Shown here: piece by piece, positions 25,601-34,315 of the stretch | Numbering within the stretch: position 1 is the stretch's first letter | Layout of the letters: each line of letters opens with the position of its first letter | DNA from: Bryobacterales bacterium | GTDB taxonomy: Bacteria; Acidobacteriota; Terriglobia; Bryobacterales; Bryobacteraceae | DNA length: 64,000 bases | NCBI GenBank assembly: GCA_003170295.1 | Contig: PNAJ01000057.1 | Coordinates: forward strand, 1-64,000 | Direction: 5' to 3' | Position numbers and translations under genes: made by a program | Notes under the pieces: generated by a model | What the model saw: the letters and a program-made list of their open reading frames with translations, nothing else | What the model was told of the DNA's origin: nothing | The model's database searches: none

Positions 25601-25723
25601 TTAACTCTCTATACGACCCCAGTCGTGTATCTATATCTTGACGCCCTCCGGCTCCGGTGGGACAAGATGCGCGGGCGAGATTCGGCACCGGCCGTGTCGG
25701 AAAAACGCTGGGAAACTACTTAG
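22616..25723 (+). CDS. mdtC: RND multidrug efflux pump subunit (MdtC-like)
   Basis: A 1035-residue HAE1-RND pump, paralogue of the one just upstream (3-base gap). Landmarks are EPFIRKPVATTLMVVAITLA, PLPQVEFPTISVSAGLPG, helix 4 [19 protein letters not shown] and helix 10 [16 protein letters not shown]. Both pumps carry the DD and K residues of the proton relay, so both could be active. It is the last gene of the adaptor-pump-pump operon; the next gene starts 94 bases on and is of unrelated type. Natural substrates are unknown; MdtABC in enterobacteria handles bile salts, novobiocin and related compounds. Confidence 0.95.
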   Translation: MNISEPFIRKPVATTLMVVAITLAGAAAYRLLPVSPLPQVEFPTISVSAGLPGASPETMASSVATPLERQFGRIAAVTEMTSSSALGSTSITLQFDLNRDIDAAARDVQAAINAARGNLPANLPNNPSYRKVNPADSPIFMLALTSPTLTRGQMYDAASTIMAQKLSQVTGVGQVTVGGSSLPSVRIELNPPALNKYGIGLDQVRTILSNANANIPKGHFSDGLRMWEVGANDQIFKASDYEGLVVAYRNGSAIRISDIGHAQDSVENLRNAGYANGKPSVLVIIFRQPGANIIDTVDRIRAILPQVKASIPQSIDVKVAMDQTVTIRASVNDTERTLALSVGLVILVVFFFLRNLRTTFIPSVAVPVSLVGTFGVMYLLNYSLDNLSLMALTISTGFVVDDAIVVIENVTRYLEMGLPPFEAALKGAQEVGFTVLTISISLVAVFIPLLLMGGIVGRLFREFAVTLSVAIAVSMVVSLTATPMMCAHLLKQQHSHGWMYEKSERAFTAMINAYGRSLSLALRFRAITLLVLLATIGLNVYLFIHVPKGFFPQQDTGRIQGSIQADQDTSFQAMDKILLPMINIVAADPAVDTVNGFTGGGGSSNSARMFISLKPLAERKITADLIIARLRPKLARVPGATLFLQAAQDLRVGGRQSNAQYQFAMRGDNLQDLNQFAPKMVEQLKSIPIITDVSSDQQDRGLQSLIQYDRVTAARFGISPQVIDATLYDAFGQRPVSTMYTALNQYHVVMEAAPEFWQDPQILGQFYVNSPSGQQVPLSAFARFAPAIAPLTVTHEGLFPAVTISFNLRPGAALGDAVEATDAAAAKVGLPATIRTAFAGTAQAYQDSLATEPILVGAALVTVYIILAILYESYIHPITIISSLPAASVGALLALQLTHTDLSIIAIIGIILLIGIVKKNAIMMIDFALAAERIEGRNSYDSIVEACILRFRPILMTTMAALLGALPLALGTGTGSELRRPLGITIIGGLIASQLLTLYTTPVVYLYLDALRLRWDKMRGRDSAPAVSEKRWETT

Positions 25724-25817
25724 CGGTCGGCGGAGTTCATCTGTTTCGCGTCTTGATACAATTGCGGGAGCGATTCGCGACGAGGCACTTGTGCAGCCGG
25801 CCGGCCGATTTCTTCTG

Positions 25818-26669
25818 ATGACCGCTTTACTGAGGGCGACCGATCTGGCGGTGGATCATGCGACCGTGGCTGGAACGGACCTGACCCAAATGCGGGCGCG
25901 TCTGGCCGCCATCGGGATCCCCAGCGAATATGGCGGTCCGCACAGCAACGGCGCCACCCAAATGGCGCTCACGAGTTTCCCGGATGGATCGTATCTGGAG
26001 TTGATTGCGCTTCAGGCGAATCCCGATGAAAAGGCCGCGGCCGCTCACTACTGGGCGAAGCAGATTCAAGGTAACGCGGGTCCGGCAGCATGGGCGGTGC
26101 GCGCGAGCGACGTCGCCGCGGAAGCTGGACGCTTGCGGGCGGCTGGCATCACGGTGAGTTCGCCCGCGCAAAGCGGACGTGAGCGGCCCGATGGTACACG
26201 CCTTGAATGGGATACGGCGCGGGTCGGTGTGGAACCGAACGGCACCTTCTTCCCGTTTCTGATTCGCGATATCACCCGGCGCGAACTCCGCGCTTTTCCG
26301 GCGGGCCAACCGTCGACTGAGAAATTCACTGGATTGAAACGGGTGGTAATTGCAGTGCGCGACTTGGAGGCATCGGTCGAGCGATACCGGCAAGGGTACG
26401 GATTCCCGGCGCCGGCCGAGCAAGACGACATTCGTTTCGGCGCGCGCCTGGCTTGGTTCGCGGGCACGCCCGTGGTGCTGGCGGCTCCGCTGAACGCCCG
26501 GTCATGGCTTGCCAAACGAATCGAGAGATTCGGCGAAGGTCCGTGCGCGTTTGTGCTGGGCTCCCAGACGAGCGACTATCGGGCGGCCTCAAAGACGCGT
26601 TGGTTCGGCGCCGAGGTCTCCTGGTTCGATACCGAGAAGCTCGGTTGGTATCTCGGATTTGAAAAATAG
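25818..26669 (+). CDS. VOC/glyoxalase-like protein
   Basis: A 283-residue cytoplasmic protein made of two vicinal-oxygen-chelate-type halves. The first half (LAVDHATVAGTDLTQMRARL through SYLELIAL) matches the Glyoxalase_3-like domain, where the strand LDH and a later E supply metal ligands: here H and E in VDHATV and YLELIAL. The second half (LKRVVIAVRDLEASVERYRQ) repeats the fold. The ATG at 25818 is chosen because it starts the fold; the frame upstream overlaps the mdtC end in another phase. The reaction is unknown; VOC proteins include isomerases, dioxygenases and resistance proteins. Proximity to an efflux operon is suggestive only. Confidence 0.8.
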   Translation: MTALLRATDLAVDHATVAGTDLTQMRARLAAIGIPSEYGGPHSNGATQMALTSFPDGSYLELIALQANPDEKAAAAHYWAKQIQGNAGPAAWAVRASDVAAEAGRLRAAGITVSSPAQSGRERPDGTRLEWDTARVGVEPNGTFFPFLIRDITRRELRAFPAGQPSTEKFTGLKRVVIAVRDLEASVERYRQGYGFPAPAEQDDIRFGARLAWFAGTPVVLAAPLNARSWLAKRIERFGEGPCAFVLGSQTSDYRAASKTRWFGAEVSWFDTEKLGWYLGFEK

Positions 26670-26705
26670 CTTCCCTCCGGCTCGGAACTCCAGTACTCTG
26701 TTCAC

Positions 26706-27173
26706 ATGATCTCCAAATGCCTCGGCGGACTGACGCTGTGCTTCTGGTTAACCGCGCAGGCTCAGGATAAAAAGGAAACCGCGCAAGTCTGTGCTTGGAT
26801 GATCGAAACCAATAAGCCTGACGATGTCCACAGGTTAGATCTGGGGCTTCAGTCCGAACGCGAATTGGAGTTTCTCTACGTCATCGGCGGGGAGGGCATC
26901 GTGACCCCCACCAGCAAGCTTCATTCGCCTTCCAGCGGAACGTACGTGCTGCACGCGGGCAAGGCCGCCGAGCCTTGGGGATTCGGAGGTACCGTGGACA
27001 CGCCCGCCAAAATCGACATCACGATCGAGCTGCGCCAGATGCCTGCCGACATCTTCTCCAAAGCCGAAACACCCTTGCTCGCGAAGTTCTCATTCCGGCG
27101 CGACATACCCGAATCCGAAAAATCCGCGCCGCCCACCCTCGCCAAGAAACAGTGCGCCGCAGTGAAGAAGTGA
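26706..27173 (+). CDS. Exported protein of unknown function
   Basis: A 155-residue protein with a signal peptide (LGGLTLCFWLTAQAQ) and a mature part with beta-strand-like alternation (LDLGLQSERELEFLYVIGGE, KIDITIELRQMP) and two cysteines (about 29 and 149) that could form a disulfide. No family is recognised. It begins 36 bases after the VOC gene and faces the HD-GYP regulator gene, ending 54 bases from it. Confidence 0.7.
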   Translation: MISKCLGGLTLCFWLTAQAQDKKETAQVCAWMIETNKPDDVHRLDLGLQSERELEFLYVIGGEGIVTPTSKLHSPSSGTYVLHAGKAAEPWGFGGTVDTPAKIDITIELRQMPADIFSKAETPLLAKFSFRRDIPESEKSAPPTLAKKQCAAVKK

Positions 27174-27227
27174 CGACTACAGCTCGAGTCCGCCGCGATT
27201 GATGTTTTCGCCAGGCCGTGCTGGTGG

Positions 27228-29708
27228 TTAGTTGAAGGAGCTGGCGACCGCGACGTCGGGTTTCGCCAGCAGCCGCGGTTGGCCGGTGAGCGAATTCGCG
27301 AGCCGCCCCAGGTCCGATCGAAATGTCGGCTGCGGCGCGGTTCTGGGACCGCGTTTCATCTTATACATGCGCCGGTCTGCTTCCGCGAGTAGTTGTTCCG
27401 CATCGACACCATCGGCGGGGTAGCAGGCGTGCCCGATGCTCATCGATAGCAAGTCTTTCCCCACCACGTCCAATCCAGCTTTCCGTCCTATCTCCGCGAA
27501 CAGATCCATTTTTGTCTGCACCGCTTCCGCGGGACAGCCTGGAAGCATGATCACGAACTCATCGCCACCCATTCGTGCGACGTAGTCGTATTCGCGGCAA
27601 TCCTCGCGTAGCATTTCGGCAACTCGGCGGAGCACGCGATTTCCCACCAGGTGGCCATACTGATCGTTGACCTGTTTGAATCCATCCAGATCGCATACTA
27701 GGACGGAAAGGGGATGAAGTTCACGCTTGGCGCGATCCAATTCACTGTCGAGATGGAGGAACAGCGATCGTGCATTCGGCAAGTCCGTTAGCCCATCGGT
27801 AGTAGCGCAATTCTCCGCCTGACGATACTTCAAGGCGTTCTCAATGCACAGCGCAATCTTCGCGGAAACAGCCGATAGGATGCGCAAATGATCGGATGTG
27901 AACGCGTCGCGCTCGTCGGCGTAGAGCGATAACACTCCGACCACACCGTTGGAGCCCTCCAGCGGAACCGATAATGCCGATTTCAACACGCTGAATTTCG
28001 TTGGATCGTTTAGATAGCTGGTCTCGAAGGAAGGGTTTCCGTTGACGATCGGCCGCTTGCTCTGTGCCACCCAGCCGGAGAGTCCTTGTCCCATGGGAAT
28101 CTCCAGGGGAGCGAATACCTCGAAGTCATGGCCATTTACAAATTCGGGGGAAAGAACGTTGTCTCTCAGGACATAAATCGCGATGCTATCGTATTGGCAC
28201 ATTCTCTTTAGCCGGAGCCCTAAGACGGAAAGAGTCTCGTGCAGACTGAGCGAGTTTCCGAGCTCGTGCGCCAACTCGAATAAATCCTGAGCCTCCTGGC
28301 GGGCCGCTGCAATGGAGGAAAGGAAATCCAGTTTTTCCGGCGTACGCGTCGTGCGCCCCGTCTCAATACCGGCGGCCGGCGTCGCGCCTCGCGAAATCTT
28401 GATGTGTTTTGACAGACGTGAATTCGAAAGGGACTTCGCATTGACCTCCGTCTCCAGCTCCTTATATTTCTTTGCCAGAATTTCCACGACTTTTGGATCG
28501 AAGCTCTTTCCCGACTCCGCGACAATATAGAGCATCACCTCTTCGGGCGCCATTGCGCGCCGGTATTGACGGTGTGAAGTCATCGCATCGAAGCAATCGA
28601 CCGCCGATAGAATCCGGGCGCCGATCGGAATCTCCTCGCCTTTCAGTCCATAGGGGTAACCAGTTCCGTCCCACTTCTCATGGTGCGCGACCACAATCGG
28701 GACGACCGGATAGGGAAACTCCACGCTCTCCAGAATCTCCGCGCCGATGACGGGATGAATCTTCAGCTTTTCGAATTCGACCGCCGTAAGCCGGCCAGGC
28801 TTCGAAATAATGTGCTCCGGAATCGCGAGTTTGCCGATGTCATGAAGCAGCGCGGCCGCTTGCAGCGCCTGGAGCTCCGGTTCGCGGACGCCCAGTTCCT
28901 TTGCGATGTCTCCCGCGTAAATCCCGACCCTGCGAAGGTGATCGTAGGTGTCGCAGTCTTTTGCTTCGATGGCCAGCGCGAGAGCTTCGATGGTCCGCAG
29001 ATGCAACCCCGCCATTTCGTCGCCGTGACGTGTTTCGGATTCCAGGCGCTCCAGATAGAAACGGTAAGACCGGTAAATTCCGTACAAGATCGGAAAGGTA
29101 AGCAGGGACGCTTCCCAGCCCACAATGCGGCCGATAATCTCCAGGCTTGCCGCGAGCACGGCCCCTGCCAGATAGTACGGAAACGACCAGAAGTAACATT
29201 CACGCCACGTCTTGACGAGGGGCTTTTTCTCCGTCAAACAAACGATGGCCGTTACCGGGCATGTGTTGGCGACAAAGTAAATGCACGCAGCCAGTATCAA
29301 TACGAATGGCTGCTTGATGCCGTGGCTTGCGAACCACGGAATGTGATACCAGTAGGAAGCCGCACTGATCGCGAGCGCAATGCTCGAAACGTTGAACAGT
29401 ATCTTAATGAGGCCCGGCCTGCTCTTAGAGCGCCACACGCATTGCAACAAGGTGCCGGTACAGGCGATGGCCAGACTCTCCGGCAGACTCATCGTTGTGA
29501 CGGAGATCAGAACGAATAAGAAATTTGCCGACATCGTTCCCGTGATTCCGGGCAACTGAACCTTGAATCCCGAGGCTAGGTTGGCAATTAGAAAGTAGCA
29601 GATGAATCGCGTCAGATTATCCGAGTGCCATGACGTCAGACCCACGGTCAGGGTGACAAGCCCGGCCAACACCGTGATACCTAAGTAAAATTTCGCCGCT
29701 CGAGGCAT
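27228..29708 (-). CDS. Membrane-bound HD-GYP / GAF / GGDEF c-di-GMP regulator
   Basis: An 826-residue protein with a multi-helix membrane domain (about 1-220), an HD-GYP phosphodiesterase (HDIGK near 289-293, HPVIGAEI, HHEKWDGTGYPYG near 342-354), a GAF domain (about 465-620) and a C-terminal GGDEF cyclase with intact MGGDEF (714-718). An RxxD inhibitory site (REYD) sits five residues before GGDEF. It thus holds both synthesis and breakdown modules for cyclic di-GMP with intact signatures. The start at 29708 (MPRAAKFYLG) is chosen because it aligns with the start of the paralogous stand-alone membrane protein at 31839-32522 (MNTNAKLYIG); the frame extends 25 codons further. It lies downstream of the S9 peptidase gene on the same strand. 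Confidence 0.95.
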   Translation of the reverse strand: MPRAAKFYLGITVLAGLVTLTVGLTSWHSDNLTRFICYFLIANLASGFKVQLPGITGTMSANFLFVLISVTTMSLPESLAIACTGTLLQCVWRSKSRPGLIKILFNVSSIALAISAASYWYHIPWFASHGIKQPFVLILAACIYFVANTCPVTAIVCLTEKKPLVKTWRECYFWSFPYYLAGAVLAASLEIIGRIVGWEASLLTFPILYGIYRSYRFYLERLESETRHGDEMAGLHLRTIEALALAIEAKDCDTYDHLRRVGIYAGDIAKELGVREPELQALQAAALLHDIGKLAIPEHIISKPGRLTAVEFEKLKIHPVIGAEILESVEFPYPVVPIVVAHHEKWDGTGYPYGLKGEEIPIGARILSAVDCFDAMTSHRQYRRAMAPEEVMLYIVAESGKSFDPKVVEILAKKYKELETEVNAKSLSNSRLSKHIKISRGATPAAGIETGRTTRTPEKLDFLSSIAAARQEAQDLFELAHELGNSLSLHETLSVLGLRLKRMCQYDSIAIYVLRDNVLSPEFVNGHDFEVFAPLEIPMGQGLSGWVAQSKRPIVNGNPSFETSYLNDPTKFSVLKSALSVPLEGSNGVVGVLSLYADERDAFTSDHLRILSAVSAKIALCIENALKYRQAENCATTDGLTDLPNARSLFLHLDSELDRAKRELHPLSVLVCDLDGFKQVNDQYGHLVGNRVLRRVAEMLREDCREYDYVARMGGDEFVIMLPGCPAEAVQTKMDLFAEIGRKAGLDVVGKDLLSMSIGHACYPADGVDAEQLLAEADRRMYKMKRGPRTAPQPTFRSDLGRLANSLTGQPRLLAKPDVAVASSFN

Positions 29709-29841
29709 AATCTGTGACCAAAGCGTATGCACGGGCAGGGCCAAGGTCATCGGAATTAGAAGTCCTTCTCTTGCATCACCCACATTTTGTAGCTCGCTAA
29801 TCTGGTGACAGAATGTCCCAAATCGGCGACAACATCGCCTG

Positions 29842-31842
29842 TTACCGTTGTTGCTGCGGTACTTGGTCGGATTGCTTGGAAGGTACTATCGTTTTCGGAT
29901 CGACGGTGATTTCCTTCAGCCGCTGGACTACTTCCGCGGAGCCGCCTTCCTGGTAACTGCCGCCCAGTTGCGCCGCCAGAAACTTCTCCGCCGCCATGAA
30001 CATCGCCATGTTGTTCACCGGCCGAGCGAAGCCGTGTCCTTCATCCGCGGCGAGCAGGTACTCCACCGGAAGTCCTCTGTCCCGCAGCGCGATCACGATC
30101 TGCTCTGCTTCCGCCCGATTCACGCGCGGATCGCGGGCGCCCTGCACCACCAGCACCGGCGTCTTGATCTTCGCCACCGCGCTTAAGGGCGACCGCTCCT
30201 TCAGCCATGCCTTGCCCTCCGCCGTTCCCGGATCCGCCATGCGCGTATACATGATCTTTCGTTGCGCTTCCCAGTAGGCGGGGATTGCATTGAGCAGCGT
30301 AATCAGGTTGGAAGGACCGGATACGTCCACCGCCGCGCGGTACAGGTCCGGGGTCAGCGTAATTCCGGCGAGAGCCGAGAATCCGCCATACGAACCGCCC
30401 ATGATGGCGATGCGCTTCGGATCGCTAATGCCTTCGGCTACCAGATACTTGACCCCCCAGGTAACGTCGTCCTGCATTTTTCGTCCCCACTCGCCGTTGC
30501 CCGCGTTGAGATATTTTTTCCCGTATCCTGTCGACCCGCGAAAATTCGGCATCAGCACCGCATAGCCGCGATTGGCGAAAAACTGCGCCAGCGGGTTGTA
30601 TCCCCAATTGTCCCGAGCCCACGGCCCGCCATGCGGCACCACCAGCGTCGGCAATCCTTTTCCCGATGAACCCTTCGGCAGCGTCAGAAAAGCGGGAATC
30701 TCGAGGCCGTCCGATGAGGTATAACAGATCGCCCGCATTGCCGCCAAAGCTTCCCGCGGCAGCTTCTCCCGAATCCGATATTGCGCCGTCAGCTGGCGCG
30801 TCTTCCGATCGAAAAGGTATACTTCACCCGGCTCGACATCGGCGGCCGCAGTGACCAGCCACAACTGCTCGTCGTCGGTGCGCGAGCTCAGGCTGATTTC
30901 TTTGCCCGGCAGCTTCGCTTCCAGCCATTTGTAATCGGCTTCGACGGACTTGTCCTTGAAGTAACGCCTGGTCCGCTCATCCTGATACGAAGTCGCGATT
31001 AGTTCCCCGGTCGCTTCCGAAAACAGAGCCGCTCCAAAGTCGGCGCGCTTCAGCGGATCGGATTCCACCGGCTGAACCGCTCCAGTCTCCGGATCGAACA
31101 ACATCAGCGACAGCAGATCCACATCGTCGCCCTTGTTGGTTTTCATGTAGACCCGCCTGGCGTCTTTGTGGAAACGTATCGGCGCGCATTCCTCGAAAAC
31201 AGTGCAGGAGTAGACTTTCGTGAAGCCGTTCGGATCCACCCGCAGCACTTCCTGTTCTCCGTTATCGGCCACCCGTGTAGCCAGCCGTAACTTCCCGCTG
31301 AGATCGAAGATCCACGCCGAGATCCGCTCCGTATTTTTTCGAATCAACGTCCGTTCCCCGGTGGAAATCGAGAGTCGGTAAAGATCGTGCCATGCCTTGT
31401 CGCGGTCGTTTAGTCCGATGTAGAGAGCATCCGAATCGTTCTTGGGCGCGCTGATCAACTGGACCCGCACGCCTTTTAACCCCGTTAAGTCGCGCGGGGC
31501 CGGCACAGCCGCGGCCGGGTCGACGCTATAAACGTTGAAATTCTCATCGCCGTCGTGATCCTTGACGTAGGTGATGAACTTCCCGTCCCGGCTCCACGTG
31601 TACGCCCCGATCGGGCGCTTCGCTTCCTCCGTCACCACCCGGGCGGAGCTGAACGGCTCCCCGGTCTTCTTCACCCATAAATTTCGCGTGTCTTTCCACG
31701 GCTTCAGGAACGCCAGATATTTACCGTCCGGTGAGATCTGTGCCCCCGTGATCTCGGGATTGTTAAACAGCAGCTCGCGGTCGATCAGTCCCTCGGCCGC
31801 GAGCATCGACGAAAGTAAGATCGTCGTCAACAAGTTTTTCAT
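29842..31842 (-). CDS. Exported S9 (prolyl-oligopeptidase family) peptidase
   Basis: A 666-residue serine peptidase with an N-terminal signal (LLTTILLSSMLAAEG), a beta-propeller of WD40-like units (ITGAQISPDGKYLAFLKPWK onward) and a C-terminal alpha/beta-hydrolase with catalytic Ser in IMGGSYGGFSALAG, Asp in GARDPRV and His in DEGHGF. Such enzymes release amino acids or dipeptides from short peptides. The ATG at 31842 overlaps the stop of the upstream membrane-protein gene by 4 bases (ATGA), implying coupled translation; a longer open frame upstream lies within that gene. It ends with a Gln-rich tail. A peptide importer operon lies farther downstream in the window. Confidence 0.95.
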   Translation of the reverse strand: MKNLLTTILLSSMLAAEGLIDRELLFNNPEITGAQISPDGKYLAFLKPWKDTRNLWVKKTGEPFSSARVVTEEAKRPIGAYTWSRDGKFITYVKDHDGDENFNVYSVDPAAAVPAPRDLTGLKGVRVQLISAPKNDSDALYIGLNDRDKAWHDLYRLSISTGERTLIRKNTERISAWIFDLSGKLRLATRVADNGEQEVLRVDPNGFTKVYSCTVFEECAPIRFHKDARRVYMKTNKGDDVDLLSLMLFDPETGAVQPVESDPLKRADFGAALFSEATGELIATSYQDERTRRYFKDKSVEADYKWLEAKLPGKEISLSSRTDDEQLWLVTAAADVEPGEVYLFDRKTRQLTAQYRIREKLPREALAAMRAICYTSSDGLEIPAFLTLPKGSSGKGLPTLVVPHGGPWARDNWGYNPLAQFFANRGYAVLMPNFRGSTGYGKKYLNAGNGEWGRKMQDDVTWGVKYLVAEGISDPKRIAIMGGSYGGFSALAGITLTPDLYRAAVDVSGPSNLITLLNAIPAYWEAQRKIMYTRMADPGTAEGKAWLKERSPLSAVAKIKTPVLVVQGARDPRVNRAEAEQIVIALRDRGLPVEYLLAADEGHGFARPVNNMAMFMAAEKFLAAQLGGSYQEGGSAEVVQRLKEITVDPKTIVPSKQSDQVPQQQR

Positions 31843-32522
31843 GACGCCGATATTCGGGTTTCGAGCGACGAGACGCACAGTTTGTAGCAGGAATAAGCCA
31901 GGTACATTACCGGCAGTGCCAGCAGCGAGAATCTCCAGCCGACCGTCAAGCTCGACTGGTTGATCATCCCGGCGACCGCCGCTCCCACTAGATAGTAAGG
32001 GAACGCCCAGAGATGACACTGCTTCCACACTGCGACTAAGGTGGACTTAGAGATCAGCGCCAGAACCAGAGAAACCATTCCGGTATTCATCACGAAGAAG
32101 ATGGTAGCCGCCGGAGCGAGCGCGACAAGTAAGTGAGTTTGCCCCGGCACCATGTGCGCGGCTAGGTATGCGAGGCCAGTGCTGATGAGCACCGTCGAGG
32201 TGTTGAACAGCACTTGCACCAGCTTGGGACGGGTCTTCGGCCGCCACAGACACTGCACCAGCGTCACGGCGAAGGCGATAGTAAGCGTTTCGGCCAGGCT
32301 GAGCTGCGCGAGGGCGATCAGGATGAACACGAAGTTCACCGAGATGGTGCCGTGCAACCCTGGCAACCGTACCTTCAACGTCGAAGCAATGCACCCCAAC
32401 GAGAGGCAAGCCAGGTAGCGAGCGACGTCCGGGAAATCGCTGAAAAAGATCAGCGTTCCGGCCAGCAGGGCGTATCCGACCGCCACGCTAGTTCCAATAT
32501 AGAGTTTGGCGTTGGTATTCAT
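31839..32522 (-). CDS. Stand-alone membrane sensor domain, paralogue of the HD-GYP protein's N-terminus
   Basis: A 227-residue protein with about six to seven membrane helices and no output domain. It aligns throughout with residues 1-225 of the HD-GYP/GGDEF protein: TLKVRLPGLHGTISVNFVFI versus FKVQLPGITGTMSANFLFV, SLAETLTIAFAVTLVQCLWR versus SLPESLAIACTGTLLQCVWR, and CHLWAFPYYLVGA versus CYFWSFPYYLAGA. It stops where the HD-GYP part would begin (SSLETRISAS versus ERLESETRHGDE). Its stop overlaps the S9 peptidase start (ATGA). It may sense the same signal or pair with the full protein; function unknown. Confidence 0.85.
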   Translation of the reverse strand: MNTNAKLYIGTSVAVGYALLAGTLIFFSDFPDVARYLACLSLGCIASTLKVRLPGLHGTISVNFVFILIALAQLSLAETLTIAFAVTLVQCLWRPKTRPKLVQVLFNTSTVLISTGLAYLAAHMVPGQTHLLVALAPAATIFFVMNTGMVSLVLALISKSTLVAVWKQCHLWAFPYYLVGAAVAGMINQSSLTVGWRFSLLALPVMYLAYSCYKLCVSSLETRISAS

Positions 32523-32549
32523 GGGAGTATCCTCTTGGTATCAGCCGGA

Positions 32550-34289
32550 TCAGTCACCCCAGACGACCGAAAAGTCGTCGTCGCCAACGTCGAGCGCCTG
32601 CATGTCCATCGGGAGCAAAACAGAATCGCCCCAGACGACGCTGAACCCACCCCCGCCATCATCCATACCCCAGATCACGCTGTCGCCCCACACAACCGAG
32701 AATCCGCCTGCGTCGAGGCCACTAAACATATCAAGACCGTACACCAGGCCGTCACCCCAGACCACGGAGCTTCCCCAGGTTGTTGTTAAACCGCGCGAGA
32801 TACTCACGTGGTGAGTCAAGCTGTTGTAAGTCGCGACCGCCGAAAGCGCAGGCATGGTAGTACGGTCGTGGTTGTAGAGAGCTGCCCCGATATCGAGGTA
32901 CCCCGCGCCGACTGCGAAAACATCGGACTGGAGGTTGAAACTGCGATTGGTGATCCGATCGAAAGTCATGGCGTATTTCGGCAGCCCTTTTTGTGCCGTC
33001 TTCATGAGAACCGCTTTCACCTGATCTGGCGTCAGCGTAGGGTCCTGCTGCAGAAGCAGCGCCACCGCGCCCGATACCACCGGCGTAGCCATGCTGGTCC
33101 CGCTCATCCGGAAATAAGTGTTCGAGGTTCCAGTGCCTCCGGTCTTGTAGTACGAGTTAGGGACTAGGCTGTTGGAGAGAGTGGCCGCCAGCGTGCAGTT
33201 AGGAGCCATCAGGGAAGCAACGCCGTTGCCCGGAGCAACCAGGTCCGGCTTGACGATATGATCGATCGCCGTGGGTCCTTTCGAACTGTAGCTGGCGACG
33301 ATGTCGTCGCCTCGATAGGACGTCCCCATGGCATTCATCGCACCCACCGTGATGACGTAAGGATCGTTCCCCGGCGCTACGATCGTGCCATATCCATGCT
33401 CACCCACGGAGTTGTCGCGGCCGTAGTTACCCGCAGCGGCGACCACCACTATTCCTGCCTTCCAGGCCGCTTCCACGGCTTGGCACAGCGGATCGAGCGT
33501 ATAGCTCTCCCACACCGGGCGTCCCAGCGAGAGATTGATCACACGGATGTTGTACTTGGTCCGCAAATTGATGGCTTCGTCGATAGCCGCGATCACGCCG
33601 GCGTCGGATCCAGCGCCGTTGGCGTCCAGCACGCGGAAGCTGATCAGGTTCACGTTCGGCGCGACACCCTTGAGGGTGCGCTTAAATCCGGGTCCCGTCG
33701 AATCCGCCCCGTTGCTGCCCACAATGCCGGCGACGTGCGTGCCGTGACCGTACTGATCCGAAGCGTCCAGCCCTGGGACGAAGCTCTCGCTGAATACGAC
33801 GCGTGAGCCCGTACCGTCGGCCGTCTTCAGATCGTCGTGCGCATAGACGCCGCTGTCAATCACGGCCACGCCGATGCCGGTGCCGGTATAGCCGAGGCTC
33901 CAGGCGAGATTCGCGTTCACCGTCGCCGTAGTCACGTCCAGGCTGCCCTTAGTGGGCCGGTTGGGCGTGATGTACTTTACGTTGGTATCCGTTGCGATCG
34001 TCTGTATCTGTCCCGTGGTGAGAGACGCCGACACCGCATTCACGTGCACGAATTGCTTCTTGATCTGGCCGTACGGGCCAAGCTGTTTCAACTCGTTCTT
34101 GGATGGCGGAGTCTGGTATTGCACGATGACATCGATCTGACTTGTCGGCGTGATTGGCTGCGACCCCCCGACCGGCGAAGACGACCCCGGCGCCGCCGAC
34201 CACACCGGCAGATCGGGCGAGAACTTCGATTGCGCGGCAACAAAACCCGCGCACGCGATCAGTGTTAGAACTTTTAAGAAATTTTTCAT
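32550..34289 (-). CDS. Exported subtilisin-like (S8) protease with C-terminal VVWGD repeats
   Basis: A 579-residue protease: signal peptide 1-20, inhibitor-I9-like propeptide (about 50-115), catalytic domain with D145 (VAVIDSGV), H182 (GHGTHVAG) and S399 (SGTSMATP), then a tail of about 75 residues. The tail has four SVVWGD copies (VVWGD at about 509, 532, 551 and 575) separated by Gly/Asp/Met-rich linkers, the last forming the C-terminus itself. Repeats of this WGD type are met in other acidobacterial S8 proteases; their role is unknown. It lies 27 bases upstream of the membrane sensor gene on the same strand. A short frame just upstream also ends in VWGD. Confidence 0.95.
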   Translation of the reverse strand: MKNFLKVLTLIACAGFVAAQSKFSPDLPVWSAAPGSSSPVGGSQPITPTSQIDVIVQYQTPPSKNELKQLGPYGQIKKQFVHVNAVSASLTTGQIQTIATDTNVKYITPNRPTKGSLDVTTATVNANLAWSLGYTGTGIGVAVIDSGVYAHDDLKTADGTGSRVVFSESFVPGLDASDQYGHGTHVAGIVGSNGADSTGPGFKRTLKGVAPNVNLISFRVLDANGAGSDAGVIAAIDEAINLRTKYNIRVINLSLGRPVWESYTLDPLCQAVEAAWKAGIVVVAAAGNYGRDNSVGEHGYGTIVAPGNDPYVITVGAMNAMGTSYRGDDIVASYSSKGPTAIDHIVKPDLVAPGNGVASLMAPNCTLAATLSNSLVPNSYYKTGGTGTSNTYFRMSGTSMATPVVSGAVALLLQQDPTLTPDQVKAVLMKTAQKGLPKYAMTFDRITNRSFNLQSDVFAVGAGYLDIGAALYNHDRTTMPALSAVATYNSLTHHVSISRGLTTTWGSSVVWGDGLVYGLDMFSGLDAGGFSVVWGDSVIWGMDDGGGGFSVVWGDSVLLPMDMQALDVGDDDFSVVWGD

Positions 34290-34315
34290 GACCTTATTCC
34301 TGTCTCACTCTTCGA

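Noticed and set aside
28680-29519. 279-codon plus-strand frame opposite the HD-GYP protein gene
   Set aside because: Antisense to the HD-GYP/GGDEF regulator; no motif found.
31843-32028. Longer N-terminus for the first S9 peptidase
   Set aside because: The extension lies within the membrane-domain gene and the signal peptide starts at 31842.
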